From the NCBI RefSeq assembly GCF_042242105.1, contig NC_092035.1, positions 6,606,477-6,670,476 on the forward strand: DNA of 64,000 bases, written 5' to 3'. This DNA is from Pempheris klunzingeri (Eukaryota; Chordata; Actinopteri; Acropomatiformes; Pempheridae). Each line of letters starts with the position of its first letter. The first letter of the stretch is position 1. The position numbers and the translations under genes are program-made. Below are positions 1 to 13,344 of the stretch, one piece after another. The notes under the pieces are model-generated. The model saw only the letters and a list, made by a program, of their open reading frames with translations, was not told where the DNA came from and did no database searches.

Positions 1-244
1 CCCATACAAAAGGGTTCTTCAGTTCTTCTTTACTTCAGTTCTGAATATGTGGTCTTAAATATCCTTTTGTCTCTATGGTCTCTCCAGAGATTCCTGGCTA
101 GTTTTTTTTTTTATGCAAGACAAAATGTAATCAAATTAAACATTAAAGTATGAGGAAAAGTATGAGGACAAACCTCATGAAAACCTTAATGAAAACAGGA
201 AGGCATGTTATTGTAAATAGTTAAAACTACAACAAAAAAAAAAA

Positions 245-405
245 GAACCAATCACAGCTGACATAGTGCGAGAGGCAGGGTATATCCTGGACTGGGCCAA
301 CACATAGAGAGAGACAACCATTCACACTCATAATCACACCTACGAGTAATTTAGAGTCACCAATTAACCTAACCTGCATGTCTTTGGATGGTGGGAGGAA
401 GCCGG
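245..405 (+). repeat. Dispersed teleost repeat, 'gggaggaagccgg' family, copy 1 (partial)
   Basis: Shares ordered blocks with the copies near 2905, 12105 and 25855: 'gcgagaggcagggt', 'ctggactgg', 'cacacctacg', 'tttagagtcaccaattaacc', 'gcatgtctttgga' and 'gggaggaagccgg'. The 3' half seen in copy 2 is missing. I recognise the family as common in fish genomes but cannot name its class. Confidence 0.8.
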
Positions 406-649
406 ATATATATATATGGGCTACCAGTACATCTTCATGAGAGGCGAGTGCCCCAGCTATCAGTGCTGGAATGGCTTCAATGACAACATCCTCTCCTGTT
501 GTCTCATTAGATATGTAAGTCCTGGAAAATACCTTAATGGTACCTCACCAGATCCCAAAATGCAGTCCTACTTGTGGTTCCTAAACTCTTCAAAAGTAGT
601 GTGGGAGACAGAGCTTTCAACTATCAACTTCTTCTCCTGTGGAATCTTT

Positions 650-955
650 TTCCAGCCCTTTTAGTTAGGGCTGGGTCAGGTATTGGACCAGCCCCTAGTT
701 ATGCTGCTATAGGCTTAGACTGCCGGGGGACTGCCCATGACACTCCGGGCTCCTCTCTCCTTTTCTTCTCCATGTCCCTTTAATGTCTGTTACTAACTTG
801 CTATCTTCCCCAGAGCCTTTTTGTGCTTTCTCATCTCTCAGGCTCCTGTGGATCCTGGTCCTGGTTCTCCTGGCTGTGGTTCTCTAGCCTCCATGGATCA
901 GCTGCAGACACTATTAGTCATGCTATTAAAGAATATAACTAATAACGAAGAATAT
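650..955 (+). repeat. Probable interspersed repeat, class unknown
   Basis: The text around 'ctataggcttagactgccgg' through 'gttctcctggctgtggttctct' looks like a repeat I associate with percomorph genomes. There is no second copy in this window to confirm it, and no terminal repeats or target duplication were found. Confidence 0.35.
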
Positions 956-958
956 TGT

Positions 959-966
959 TCTATCTA

Positions 967-1005
<39 letters not shown>

Positions 1006-1008
1006 GTC
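959..1008 (+). repeat. TCTG/TCTA tetranucleotide microsatellite
   Basis: About twelve tandem tetranucleotide units, mostly TCTG with TCTA at both ends. It is simple-sequence DNA; the open frame across it is an artefact. Confidence 0.95.
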
Positions 1009-2871
1009 AGCACAAAAAGAGAATAAGTAGAATTTCATCATAGATTTTTGAACATGGACGGTAACCGTGCAATCTTATTGGATTCATCCTCTTGGGAGCA
1101 TTACATTTCATGTAAATACCAGAAATTTTGAAATCTGTTTGAAATCCCTGAACATGAATTACTTATTAACATTCATAACTGCAGGCTTGATCGCTTGTCA
1201 AAAAGTGACAGTAGAGGAAGTATTCAGAAGCTTTACTACTTCAAGTAAAAGTAGCAATACTGAAATATGTGAGATGGCGGCTATTATTGCAAAAGAACCC
1301 CTTCAAGTTCTGCATCACCCTGTCAGGGTTTGTTTTACAATACTGACTGACTTACTGTACATTATCCAGCTTATTACGCAACTTCGTACAACAATTTGAC
1401 ACAAAATACTGACTTAAAATGCAATTTTGTCAATTTAAAAATGATTCAACTGCTGTTAAAATCGCATCCATACCAACAGTCTGTCATACATGGAAATGGT
1501 CTGCTGTACAGAAATAACAGTCTGTAGAATACCAGACTGGCCAATCACAAACAAGTATTCAACATAGCCATGTAATGAGAAAATACAAGTCCTGCGTATT
1601 AGCAAAATGTACTTTAAGCAGGAAAGGTGATAACTAATAATCAGAAAGTGTTTACAATTATTAGTTGTCAGTGAAACAGACATATAAGGTAACATCAAAA
1701 GGACATTATCACTCCACACTTCAAATTAAGTACATGTACTTAGTTAGTCAAGTGTCACTGTGCTGCGCATACTGTCACTGGTGCTCATAACAGAGCTTGT
1801 ATTCTGTAAGAGAATGGGGAAGGAACATAAAATATTGGAGCAAAGGTAATTTAAATAACCCTGTATGAGTGCAGGAAACTGTCAGGATATAATGGATACA
1901 GCATGGAGGCGTAAGAGCAACCTTCTCACCAGAGTTAAATCAATACAGTTAAATCCACATTAAGATTTATATAAACATTGCTCTGGATTGGCATATTATC
2001 TTAAAGCCTAACAGTAGCTTTGTAACTTAAGTTCATCAGATTGTGTATTAACAATATCTTTGTAAGTCAATACCATCCCTAAGAAGTCAGATGTTTAGCA
2101 TTAGTCAAAACTATTACTTGTGTTATTACGAACAAACTTACACTAACTGAGTCAAAGCTATGAGATCACATATTAATATTTCCCCCCTTTATATGCATTG
2201 GCTTTCCGTTTTTTCCTCTCCCTTGCTATTCTTTTATGGCAAGTATTGGGGCGCTTTATTAAAAGTCAAGGCAAGTAAAGTGAGACCATAAAAAGAAACA
2301 GAACTAGCATAGTTGTAAAAGAAAGACTATAATAAACACAACCTGCAAACATGTTTGATAAGAATTATAAGATGGCAGTATCTCATTTCCTGACACAGGA
2401 AATGCTATGATTATATCATGTTTGTTGATCTGCCAGAATAGAAAATAAAAAAATCAGTGATGTGATAGGGACACAGTATTAGACTCATGATGGCCGAGCA
2501 AACGGGAGAGGTTGCAAATGAGTAACAGAGCTGCTGAGCTCAGCTGATGTTTGAACTGGAACTTTATCATCACGCACAGATCTGTTCTGGCATCCCCTAG
2601 CGCTGATTAAGCAGTTTCTGAAGTAGAACACAAACAATCACCGCACCCTCCACCTGAACAGGTCATTCAGTCTGAAGTCATAAGATGGGACTTTTACTTT
2701 AAAGTAAGAACTACCAAATAGATTTCATCATTACCAACCACATTTTAAATTTCATATCATTCAATCATTGACGGCTCTGTGAATAAATCACATATTAACA
2801 TCAACCCTTCTTTTGCCTTATTAAGCACAAACTCTTTAAGTGTATCAGTGCTATCCAAGAAAACACAATCA

Positions 2872-2901
2872 TCCATCCATCCATCCATCCATCCATCCAT
2901 C
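2872..2901 (+). repeat. ATCC tetranucleotide microsatellite
   Basis: About seven perfect ATCC units immediately before repeat copy 2. Such an array is often attached to this repeat family in fish. Confidence 0.9.
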
Positions 2902-2904
2902 ATC

Positions 2905-3195
2905 TATACCACTTATCCGGAGCCAATCCCAGCTGACTTCGGGCGAGAGGCAGGGTACACCCTGGACTGGTCACCAGCCAACACACAGAGACAAACAAAC
3001 ACTCACAGTCACACCTACGGGCAAATTAGAGTCACCAGTTAACCTAACCTGCATGTCTTTGGATTGTGGGAGGAAGCCGGAGCACCTGGGGAAAACCCAC
3101 ACAAGCACGGGGAGAACAACAACTCCACACAGAAAGACCCCAGGTTCAAACCTGGATTCGAACCTGGAACCTTCTTGCTGTGACGCAACAATCAC
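2905..3195 (+). repeat. Dispersed teleost repeat, 'gggaggaagccgg' family, copy 2 (near full length)
   Basis: The most complete copy in the window. It runs from 'gagccaatcccagctgactt' through the 'gggaggaagccgg' block to 'accttcttgctgtgacgcaa'. It serves as the reference for the other copies. It carries no protein-coding potential that I recognise. Confidence 0.85.
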
Positions 3196-4069
3196 ATTTT
3201 TTCTAAATAATCCAGAAGATTCATGATAGATTTCATGAAAATTGAAAAAACAAATCATGCCTCTTTGCTTTTTCTGTTTACATTGCCTCTGTGTTAAGAC
3301 AAGCTTTGTGATGGTCAAAAGTTAATGCAAGGTTACATACTTTTAGGTGTCGAGACAAAAATAAATGAATAAAAGGACCAAAATGATGATTGAATCTATT
3401 ATTAGTGGGTGTTGCAGTCTGTAGAACTCGAGACAGTATAAGGATACAATAACCACACTATAAGTTGAGCATGTTTTAGGATATTGTGTCCTAATCATAT
3501 CTGCTTGCACCCATGGTTTCATCGATTAGTTGCATGCTAAGGATGCTATACAGTTACCACTTTCAGCCTCACTGCTGTCCTATGAAAGCAGTAAATACTA
3601 AATGTAGCATATAATCAGGTGACACACTCAGAGATCTCTCTGCTGTGACTGCAAATGAGTTGGAGAAGGATCAAAGTAGAATTAAAAGCGGATAAACTGC
3701 TCTGCCACCCACTGAGATAAGAGACTTCATGTGTTGCTGCTACAAAATTGCAAACTATATCAGATCTCAGGAGATGTAGTACAGTATTTCTCCTCATTAA
3801 GTTCAAATGAAGTTCAAATTTAACTTTATTATCCAAAGAAAGCAAAAAGCAGTGGAAAATTGACAAAATATTGGGCTATAAAATAACATCCATAGTATTA
3901 GTGGCTGTAATAGCAGCTGTTCAATTATACTAACACAACATTATCAATAGAATTGGATGAATTCATGTCTTCTTTTATTTACTTACTATTTCAGTGGAAT
4001 GGCAGCTCTGGCCCTTTAAGAGAGCCGCGGCTCCGTGAATGAATTGCAGCCATTCATAAAAAACACAAG

Positions 4070-4180
4070 GGGACGGACGTCAGAGCAACGTCGAAGACGA
4101 TTGGCTCCGCTCTTTGACTGACGTCGCGTTGTGGCCAATGGGAGAGCAGTACGAGGCTCGGTTTAGATCCTGCGACTCTT
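4070..4180 (+). promoter_or_regulatory. etv5: etv5 proximal promoter with CCAAT and CRE-like sites
   Basis: A GC-richer island in AT-rich flank. It has an inverted CCAAT box (ATTGG at 4100-4104), a direct CCAAT box (4135-4139) and CRE-like cores: GACGTCAG near 4076-4083 and TGACGTC at 4119-4125. It lies just upstream of the inferred non-coding first exon, whose donor is at 4294/4295. No clear TATA box was seen. The assignment rests on position and motif clustering. Confidence 0.55.
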
Positions 4181-4294
4181 CATTGAAAAAAAAAAAAAAA
4201 TCCACAGCCGAGTTTTTATTCGAGGAGCTGCAGGGGATGTAGGGGAGGAAAATCTGCGTCTGAGTTCATTTTTCAAGAAACTTCACTTTCACAA
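4181..4294 (+). other. etv5: etv5 non-coding exon 1 (5' end approximate)
   Basis: The segment ends in a strong donor, ACAA|GTGAGTAC, at 4294/4295 and follows the promoter island. It contains no start codon in frame with etv5, so it would be 5' UTR spliced to the exon beginning at 5129. The transcription start is not visible, so the left boundary is a guess. Confidence 0.45.
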
Positions 4295-5146
4295 GTGAGT
4301 ACTAATTATTCCATCACTTAATAGAAACTAGCGTACTGCGTGGGCGTGTTTTGCTTTGTGGTTTTTGCGCTTTGTTACACTCACCGGAGCAGATACGGGT
4401 TAAGAGGCGATCGCCATTTTCCTGTAAATCAGAGGCAACATTGCGTCCATTTTTCCGCATCTGTCAGCTTTGCAGAGTGATGTTTCCGTCTGCAGCAGCT
4501 GTCTTTACGGCCTCCTGGCATCTTGAATCTTACTCTGCGCTCAAATTTCTCAATGGTGGACCTGGTCCCCCCCCCCACCCCACCTCTCCTCCTCCCTTCT
4601 GCTGCTCCTCTTTCCCTCCTCCTTCCTTTGGAGAGGATCAAGTTTCACTTCATTGAGAAAAACAAGGAGGTCTCACGACACATGCGTTTCTTTCTGTGCG
4701 TCACACTAAACTCCATCAAAACAATTTTTTTAATGTGCTTTTCTTGTGTTAACAGGCAACACCATGAACATGTCAGAAATATTGTTTCATTTTGTGTTAA
4801 AGCCAAACTTTAATTGCAACTTTTTCTTATTAACACAGTATTCTTCAAACAAAAGCAGTTGTAGGGAAGTTTGGGATAAAGAAGTATGAGATAAAGGTTT
4901 GAGACCATTTTATCTTCTGATAGTTTGCTCAGAATTTCACTCGTACAACGCTGGATTTAATTTGATCAACTTATTAGTAATAACTATAATATTAACAGAA
5001 TTTTTTTCACAGCCTCACTTCAAACCAGCTTTTTTTTTAAGCTTTCAACTGCATGTATCATTCAATTTCTGCTCCATGTCTCACATGAAATCTGAGAGAT
5101 GAACATATGCTTCCCTTATGTCCACCAGGGTGAAGATTCCTGCAAC

Positions 5147-8100
5147 ATGGACGGCTTTTACGACCAGCAGGTCCCTTTTGTTGTCCCAGAGAGTGTGAGT
5201 TTTGAAGCACTGTACACAACACATTCATCATCCTGGGTGAGGAGTCAACCAAGGGTTGGATTTACAGTCTCTGATCGCTGAACAGTTTTGTTGTTTAAAC
5301 TTTTAGAAATGTCACATAGAGGAAGGAGAGAGATGTCTCAGTGACCGGAAAAGGAAGTTCATGGAGACAGAGCTGGCTCAGGACACAGAGGGTAGGTTGA
5401 TTATGGCATCATATCCATATGTTAAAGTGTTTGCTCTGTTTATTAATAAAAGAAAAAATTTAGTTTAAGTCTTGCTAGCTTTTCCCAGGGCTTTCAACTG
5501 CATCTTATGGCCTTCCTCTGTGGAGGGAGTGTGCTGGACACGAGACAGAAATGTTATTCCCGTTACTAGGATCTTAATATAATAGTTTCTGTTATTTAAT
5601 TTAAACTAATGGGTTAAATTACTTTTAAACATGGTGGTGCTTGTAAAAGTTATTTCACTTAAAGTAATATTAATTGAACATCTTGAATATTGTTATACTT
5701 GTGAAGCTGCTTTTTTGTGCTCATATGGTTACGTAACTTAAAATTCTAAAATGAACTTACAAATTACATGCATACAGTCTTTTTACTACTAATAATACTT
5801 TGGGAAAATGACGGTAAAAATGTGGTGTAACCTTAAAAACTTGGTAGCAAGGAATTAAACTTACTCAACATAAATACAAAATGTCTTTTAAAAGCATGCA
5901 TCATGTTTGGTACAGATGTGTTCATTGCTCCTCATGCCAACCTTGTCATTGACCCTTTAATATAATTTCATAACCATTTTGTAGAGCTCTTCCAAGATCT
6001 GATTCAGCTCCAGGAAATATGGATTGCAGAAGGTGAGATCTGCAAGCATCATGAAACAAAAAACTCACTATTGAACACTGCATGCACTTCTCTGACTTAA
6101 ATGCTCCCTCTATAGGGAAAAGGGTATTTGGCAAATGTAGGAAATAACTAAGGAATATGTAACTCTGGAAATGCACTGATACTGTAAATGTGATGAAATG
6201 AGTCATTTGATTCCCTGTCTTTTCCCCTCTGACAGCTCAGGTTCCTGATGACGAGCAGTTTGTCCCAGATTTCCAGTCAAATAACTGTAAGTAGCTGCTT
6301 TATAGCGCATTATAGCACAACAGGGAGTGAATAAAAGATAGAATAAAACATTCTTTATTCATGCTACAATGTCCTACTGACGCAAATGTGCTGTTTACTC
6401 GCTAAAAACTACCATGCCCAGCTATTTTAGGAAATGACCTAACCTTTTCTAGAAATGAAGCTATATTTGTGACCCAGAGACAGGAAGTCAGAATGTACTA
6501 AGAGATGAACTAACACATTGTTAGTTGCCACAAAAATACTTAGACATAAATCCTATCAACAGAATGTACTTAAGAACTTTTTGCATTATCTGGTAGATAA
6601 TATAAATAGTATTCAATAGTTACATTAACAGGCAGGGTTTTGCTACTGTTGTCCTTAGATAATATTTTATATTATCATACATTCTTATGCAAACTCTGAT
6701 AGTGGAGTAAAACTACAACATGGTGACCCTATTAAGACGTTCTACACGTTTTCCTGCTTTCTAACCAGCCAGCAGACAAACCTGGTGAATCTGAGAGTGA
6801 ATGACTGAAACTGACCTGCTCTCCAGGGCCAAACGTGTAAATGCAATTGTGTTTACAGTTTTAATGTTGACTGGCAATGGAGCATGTGACCTTCACACTA
6901 GCAGTGGATCTGGGCCAACAGAATGACGGTAGTCATATACCACAGGAAATGGGGGTCTATAAAATGACCTCCGGCGGATCTACCTGTACCTTACAAATGA
7001 TAACGTCACAGATAAGACCTGAGTTGGGGAAATGGTACATTCACTGCTGCTGCCAAACACATACTGCATGTATTTATTGCTGCTCAATAGCTACCTCAAC
7101 AGAATAACTCCTGGTGTCGTCACTGCTGTTTGCTAGTGAGAATCTTGCTGCAGATTTCAGGAAGGCTGAGATCAGATAAAAGGTTTTATTCTCTTTGGTG
7201 CGACACCAAAAAAAAAGCACAAGACTTGAATGTGAGTCTCATGCTGGAAACCAAAGGCAGCAAAGAGTGCAAGATCATTGTTTAACCCTACTATCACATA
7301 AACGGAGAGGCTGCTTATCTTTCATAAGGCATTGATTTTATCTGTCAGAAAAAGTCTGTCAAATTATTTGTCGTAGTCAATTTCTGATGCTTTTATACAC
7401 CACCCTAATTCTGTTCACCTCAGCTGTATTGCGGGAGGCAGAGGTCTCAGCAATAAATATTAAAAACCTCACATATAGGATAAAATAATAACTAAATATA
7501 ATTTTTGAGTGGATCTAAATAAAAAAAACTGTCTGCATGGCCAGATGCTACTGTAGTCAGTGAAAAATGCTGGGCGAACTTATTAATCATCCCACATTTA
7601 CAAAAATATAGAAAACTACTGAATGTTGGGTTCCCATTGTGTGTGTGTGTGTACGTTTGTGTTTGCAGTGATGTTTCAAGGACCGCCTGTCAAAGTGAAG
7701 CGAGAGCCCAGCCCGTCTAAAGACATGTCTCCCTGCAGAACACCTCAAGCTGACATGTGCCTTTATAGTTACAGGTACAAAATTAATGTTGTAGACCACT
7801 GCTATTAAGACGATCTCAATAAAATATTGGGTAAACCTTTTAATTCTTCTTCCTGTCAGCTCCTTTCTGTTTGCTCCTCTGTCCTCAGTGCCTGTAACAA
7901 CACGCCAGCTGGACTCAAAGCTCTTTCTCCAGCCTCCACACCTGTACAGCCCAGTTCCATCCTTTCTGCTGGACTTCCACCCATACAAAGGCAGTTACAA
8001 CCTCCTTCCCGGCAGCTGACCAATAATTGCCTCCCAAGCCTTGTACCTGCCGTGAGCCCCTCCCACCACCACAACATCCCACAGACTAACCAAGACCAGC

Positions 8101-10357
8101 AGTTTGCTCTGCCTCATCCCCCCATCATCTGCCCCAGTACATCCTTTAGCAGAGAAAAAAGGTTGGTTCTAATTCACTTTTATATGATGTAAGCTGAAAA
8201 AAAAGAGTTTAAATCCTCAAACCTCCACTCATCTTTGTCCACACTCCAGATTTCAGCGTCAGCTCTCCGAGCCCTGCTTGTCTTTCCTCCCTCTGGAGAA
8301 AACGATGAACACGCTGTACCAACCCTCAGACCATGATAGCCGACCGCTGTACCAGCGCCACCTTTCGGAGCCCCTGGTTCCCCATGGCCCCCAAGGTTTC
8401 AAACAGGAGCGGATCGATCCACGATACCCAGAGACGGGGCTCGCTGGACGAGTAGTGGCCCGGCCCCTGACTGCCTTCAACCAAGTCACAATCAAACAAG
8501 AGCCAAGAGACTTTGGCTTTGACTTAGGTGTGTATGTTATCTGCTACTTCTTTATGATAGTTAGTGTTGCCTGTGGCCTAAGACACTTCTGTAGCAGAGC
8601 TGCAGGCAGAGTAACTTTCTTTTTTCCAGCCTCCTTAATATTATGACTATGACTTACCGCGCAGCTTGGCCACAAGGAGGCAGCTAGGACATAAACGGGC
8701 AGTTGTGGTGGAGGTCTAATCTCCCTGGGAAGTTTCCAGTGCACCACCTTCACCACCTCAAAGGACCATTTATCATGGAGAGAAGATAACCTCCTGGATA
8801 TTATATTTGGCCGGCTGAGTAATCCATCAGCATGGTAGAGAACAAAAGCACCAATGTTGAATGGAAATAACAGTCTGCAATAAACAGAAATTACAAGCAA
8901 AGTACAGTATGTAATTGTACAATAAGCCTTATGTGCTCTGCATAAACCTAGTATCAAATTAATTATTCTTATATGGTTTAAACATTTTAGCTCAGAGTGA
9001 TGTGATTATATTCTACCACAACTGAAACAGCAGCCTGAAGTCGTGAGCACGATCTGACATTTCCATAATTTCACATGATATCTGAGTAGTAAGAATCAGA
9101 ATCCTTGTGGTCAACTTACGTGAAAAAGTGTCTGATTTTCAGTGCACTGTTTGAAAAATTACATTTTCAATATGTCTCCAGTCGCTAACAAAGAAGTGGG
9201 CTAATCTAAGGTCCATAAAAGTCAAATCACTCATCAAAACATCTTAGCCAGAGAATGGCCACAGAATTAAGAGTCTGGGCCCAACTCTAACATTTTATTT
9301 GCTCCACAGGGTTTGGTCATGACAGAGAGCCACATTTGTACTATGACGACGCCTGTGTTGTGCCAGAAAGAGTGGAAGGTAAGTGAGGGAAAACTAGAAT
9401 GTAAACTGTAAAACTGACTATTTTCATGCCCAGGAATAGAGAAAGATACAAGTTTTGTGTCCTATGACTCTTTAAGCAGGCAAAGTGAAGCAGGAGGGTT
9501 TGCCGTACCAGCGCCGAGGTTCTCTGCAGCTCTGGCAGTTCCTGCTCACACTGCTGGACAACCCAGCCAATGGACACCTGATTCTCTGGACAGGACGCAA
9601 CATGGAGTTTAAATTAATTGATCCGGAAGAGGTCAGTTATTGGTGGACCCCACGCAGGTTCATTTAAAATGATATAAATCCAGGTGTATGCTTCACTGAG
9701 AGTTTTTTTCCTCCTGTCTTGTGTTCAGGTGGCTCGGCTCTGGGGGCTCCAAAAGAATCGACCAGCCATGAACTACGACAAACTGAGCCGCTCACTGAGG
9801 TACTACTACGAGAAGGGCATCATGCAGAAGGTAAAGGCAGGCCTTTCATCAGCTCTCTCCTCCAGTACTTTTATAGCATAGTATTACTTGATCAAGGCAA
9901 ATTGAACTACAGGGCACTCATGTTTTAACAATCTTAATTCCATTGTGCCTACTCTTGCTATGACCCTATTAGTTAAGGCAATCAGAACATTATCGTAGTA
10001 CAAGGTGGTAATCTGAATGTTGCAGTGTCTGTAAATAAAGTCACTAAATTATTGTGGCATGTGAGGATGAAAATGCTCAAATTATCATTCATTTTTCTCA
10101 TCACTGACTGGCTTGTCCTGCAGGTGGCTGGAGAAAGGTATGTTTACAAGTTTGTATGCAACCCCGACGCACTTTTCTCCATGGCTTTCCCAGACAACCA
10201 GAGGCCAAGTCTGAAAGCTGACCCCGACACCCTCCTGCCTCCCAATGAGGAGGACACCCACACCCTTCCCAGCTATGAGGAGGAGGGCCCATATCTGGCT
10301 GAAGGAGGGGAGCAGTACATCCATGGACTGACTTTCCCTGACAGCTTCCCTTACTAG
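5147..10357 (+). CDS. etv5: ETS translocation variant 5-like transcription factor (PEA3 subfamily)
   Basis: Coding exons are 5147-5194, 5307-5391, 5985-6032, 6236-6286, 7669-7774, 7889-8161, 8250-8527, 9310-9378, 9480-9631, 9729-9830 and 10124-10357. All have AG/GT borders and consistent phases, giving 481 aa. The N-terminus [10 protein letters not shown] is the ETV1/ETV5 signature. An acidic activation domain follows (about 38-72, with EELFQDL and [15 protein letters not shown]). PEA3-family Ser/Pro blocks come next ([20 protein letters not shown]). The C-terminal ETS winged helix spans about 335-418, with recognition-helix residues [14 protein letters not shown]-type motifs VKRE, IKQE and VKQE are present. 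The family binds GGAA sites in the nucleus downstream of FGF/ERK signalling. Oddities: the exon before VVPER is about 20 residues shorter than in mammalian ETV5/ETV1, and the ETS domain carries substitutions such as [10 protein letters not shown]. It could be labelled etv5a or etv5b; I cannot tell which. Confidence 0.93.
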
Positions 10358-11705
10358 ACCCCACAGCCTGGCACTTGGAGGCAACATGAGGAGGAGCCTG
10401 AAATACTGTTTTTCAGTACTTCAGTTTTTGAGATTTTCAACATTGGATTATGAATATCTCTTTTGACAAAAGCTCTGTTTGCAAAATTATGATTCAGCGT
10501 GAGGCTGAAAATCTCAGAGGATCTCTGAGGAAGATTCTGAGGAAATTACTGTAGCTCTTATTTGGTTATATTTATTATGATGGGTCTAGATAAAGTAATA
10601 TTTTGAGAAAAAAAGTAATGAAGACAAAGTCATAATATTTCAAGTTCATTTCAAGTTGTAATTTCACTCCAAAATGTCTTAACAGCTTGAGGACATGGTG
10701 ATATAAAGGTCAACAATTTGAGACTAAAGTTTACTCACAAGGAAGCTCAAAATATTCACTATTTAAACATTCAAGTTGTAATTCCATGAGAAAACAAGAC
10801 ATCATAAATGAGAACAACGTTGTACTTTGACACAAGCTAACAGGCATCTATAATGTTTCCAAAATTCACTTCCTCTATTTTTTTTTTCACAAAAATCCCA
10901 ATTTTATTCTTGAAATATTACAGCTTTTTTCTCTGTCTCTCTAATATTTCAATTTCATTCTTCAAATCACAGGTTTTTGTCCTGTAACTGTACTCCTGTC
11001 AGTCGATATTCCGTAGCATGGCTGTCACTGTAGTCCTTGCATATATGAACTCTGGGATCAGTATTTCAACCAAAAAGTATCTCAAAGCCATGGCACTCTT
11101 TTACTAATTTACTTTACTGTTTTTTGGGTAAACGTATACTGCTTGAAAGGGACACTTGTACTTTCCAGATGTTATGGTCCATGTATATTGAAATGTCTTT
11201 TGTGTCCTGTTTTCAAAGTTAATATTTTTGGCATTACATGGACAACAGTACAGTTTTATGATAGAGGTACTGCTACTATTTTTAATTCTGTAATACTGCC
11301 ACTATGATCCTAATAATGAGCATGGACTTTCTTATAAACAGCTCACCAGTTATTGTACTGAGATAGTTTTCTGCATTTTGTACAGTTGATTTGCTTCAAT
11401 GTGTAGAAAGGGTTTATAATTCTATATGAATATATTTTTGCAAACGGCTGCATTTGTTTGACGCTGTACCATAAGCTGTAGAGTTTAGCCTGCTAATGTA
11501 TTGCATTAATTTCAGCCTCTCAAAAGAGGAATGACTTCTACCCTTTGAGTCCTGCAGATAGAAACTGTATGTAATAATGGTATATTTTGCTGTATGATCA
11601 CATGGAGAAAGATACTGACACCTGTGTGACCTCTACCCTTAGAGTCTGTATGTGTGCCTTATGTTGATCTGAACTGATACAATAAACTACTTTATTCTTC
11701 TGTTT
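10358..11705 (+). other. etv5: etv5 3' UTR with AATAAA signal
   Basis: AT-rich, non-coding sequence follows the TAG stop (10355-10357). A canonical AATAAA at 11681-11686 is followed by a T-rich stretch, suggesting cleavage near 11700. No other gene is seen in this interval. Confidence 0.75.
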
Positions 11706-13344
11706 TGCCTCCCTGTAGCTCATTTAAAGAGTATCTTCACAACCTCAGGGTTGTACAAAAAAAAACCAACTCCTTTGTTCCTCCACAGAGACCATTCACA
11801 GAATTTCTGATTCTTGTAAAGAGAAGCATTTTGCATTACAAAGATTTCTTTTTTTATAATAGAGAAATGATGTGTTGTGTTCTACACTTTCACTTCTCTT
11901 TACAAACAGCAGAGGATGCTGCTTCCCCTTCTGGAGTGACAGAGCTTTGGGAAACTGAACAGCTTGTCAGAGAAGTTGACCATCTGTATCCATAAACTCC
12001 ATTTGGCACATCTGCACACAAAATAATTTACCAGTGAGTCTACAGTCTGTACTTTCCTCCTGCTTTCCTTTGTCTTGTTCATTGTCTATGTCCTTAAAGT
12101 TCATGGAAGTCTGGAGCCAATCCAAGCTGACACTGGACAAGAGGCAGGGTCCATCCTGGACAGTATATTATATGTAGTGTATTATATTTTGACAGTCAGT
12201 CCATCCACACATTCACATGTAAAGGCACATTTGGAGTTATGTGAGTTGCTTAACCTTTAGTACTGTGGGACGAAACTAGAGTTATATTAGTTAGAGTTAA
12301 TTGGAGGAAACAAATGCCAGCAAAGGGAGCACATGCAAACAGACAGGCCCAAGCAGGCCAGCATGTTTGAGCCCAGAACCTTCTGTGCTGTGAGACGACA
12401 ATGGTAACTAACTAATAGGTAGTTATCCTCCCTCCCATCTCCAAGCCAGGTTAGAAAACTTGCTCCAGTCCAGCAGACAGACGTAGAACAGAGATCAAGC
12501 AATAGCTCAGTAACTAGGGATGTGCATTTCAAGCAAAAATATAATTTGATAGTCATTGCAGAAGATTATCTGAATAATATGCACACAGGTGCAGAGACTA
12601 GATGTGCTCAGCACTGGTGCCTGGCAGTAGATTATACAAACTAAGTAACAAAAAAGCACGAATGCTTACTCAATCTGAGTCCTCCACTGAGAGCACATCA
12701 CCTCATTTGCATCATGGACAGTAGCTGCCATGAGCCAGAGGTCCATCAGAGACATGAACAAGAGATTAGGAACTGACACTTCCAGCCCTGGAAAAAAGGG
12801 AGATTCAAACCAGCTCAGGTCGCTGACTCCTCTAATGACAAGGTACAAGTGGAAAGTTTTCCTGGAGCACAGTCCCACCATATAAGTAAGGTTCTAAAAT
12901 CATCCTCCGAACAAAACATTAAAGATTGTGGTACTGTCATTGGGCCTCAACAACTGTCTTACACATCAACAACCTTTAACTATGACCAAATACTGAGAAT
13001 AGCTTGGGTGAAGAGTAACAATGGTTAATCAAAACTAAACATTCACTTTCTTCAAATATATTAATGACAGATATGTGATTCGAACCATGTTAACCTTCTT
13101 TCATGTCCATATCTGGACAATGAAGAACTTGTATTTGACAGCTTATGTGAAAACGTTTCACCTAAAGTGTCGAAAATAGACTTAATCGCTCAAAATGAAC
13201 ATTTACAATCTCCAGACTAATCAGTCACAGAAACTTGATTCAAACCATTTTAACCTGTTGAACCTGAGCGGAGCCCAACTGGGCTCTGCAGGCGAGTCTT
13301 TTAAAACACAGCGGCCAGCAGCACACTCATCACGTACGAACATA
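11706..13344. other. Intergenic DNA 3' of etv5
   Basis: Apart from a degraded dispersed repeat (12105-12405), I see no exon, RNA gene or mobile element. Open frames are short and lack family resemblance. Confidence 0.55.
12105..12405 (+). repeat. Dispersed teleost repeat, 'gggaggaagccgg' family, copy 3 (decayed)
   Basis: The same block order as copy 2 but strongly diverged: 'ggagccaatccaagctgaca', 'agaggcagggt', 'ggaggaaacaaatgccagc', and the end block 'gaaccttctgtgctgtgaga'. It contains internal insertions. Confidence 0.7.

Larger units (their letters stand above)
1..4065. other. 5' flanking / intergenic DNA upstream of etv5
   Basis: No convincing coding exon was recognised. The short open frames here are not flanked by plausible splice sites and resemble no family I know. 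The stretch is AT-rich and contains two copies of a dispersed teleost repeat (about 245-405 and 2905-3195), a further repeat-like block (about 650-955), a TCTG array and an ATCC array. The rest shows nothing I can assign. Confidence 0.6.

Noticed and set aside
2779..3318. Open frames of 87-128 codons on both strands
   Set aside because: They lie entirely within the dispersed repeat and its ATCC array.
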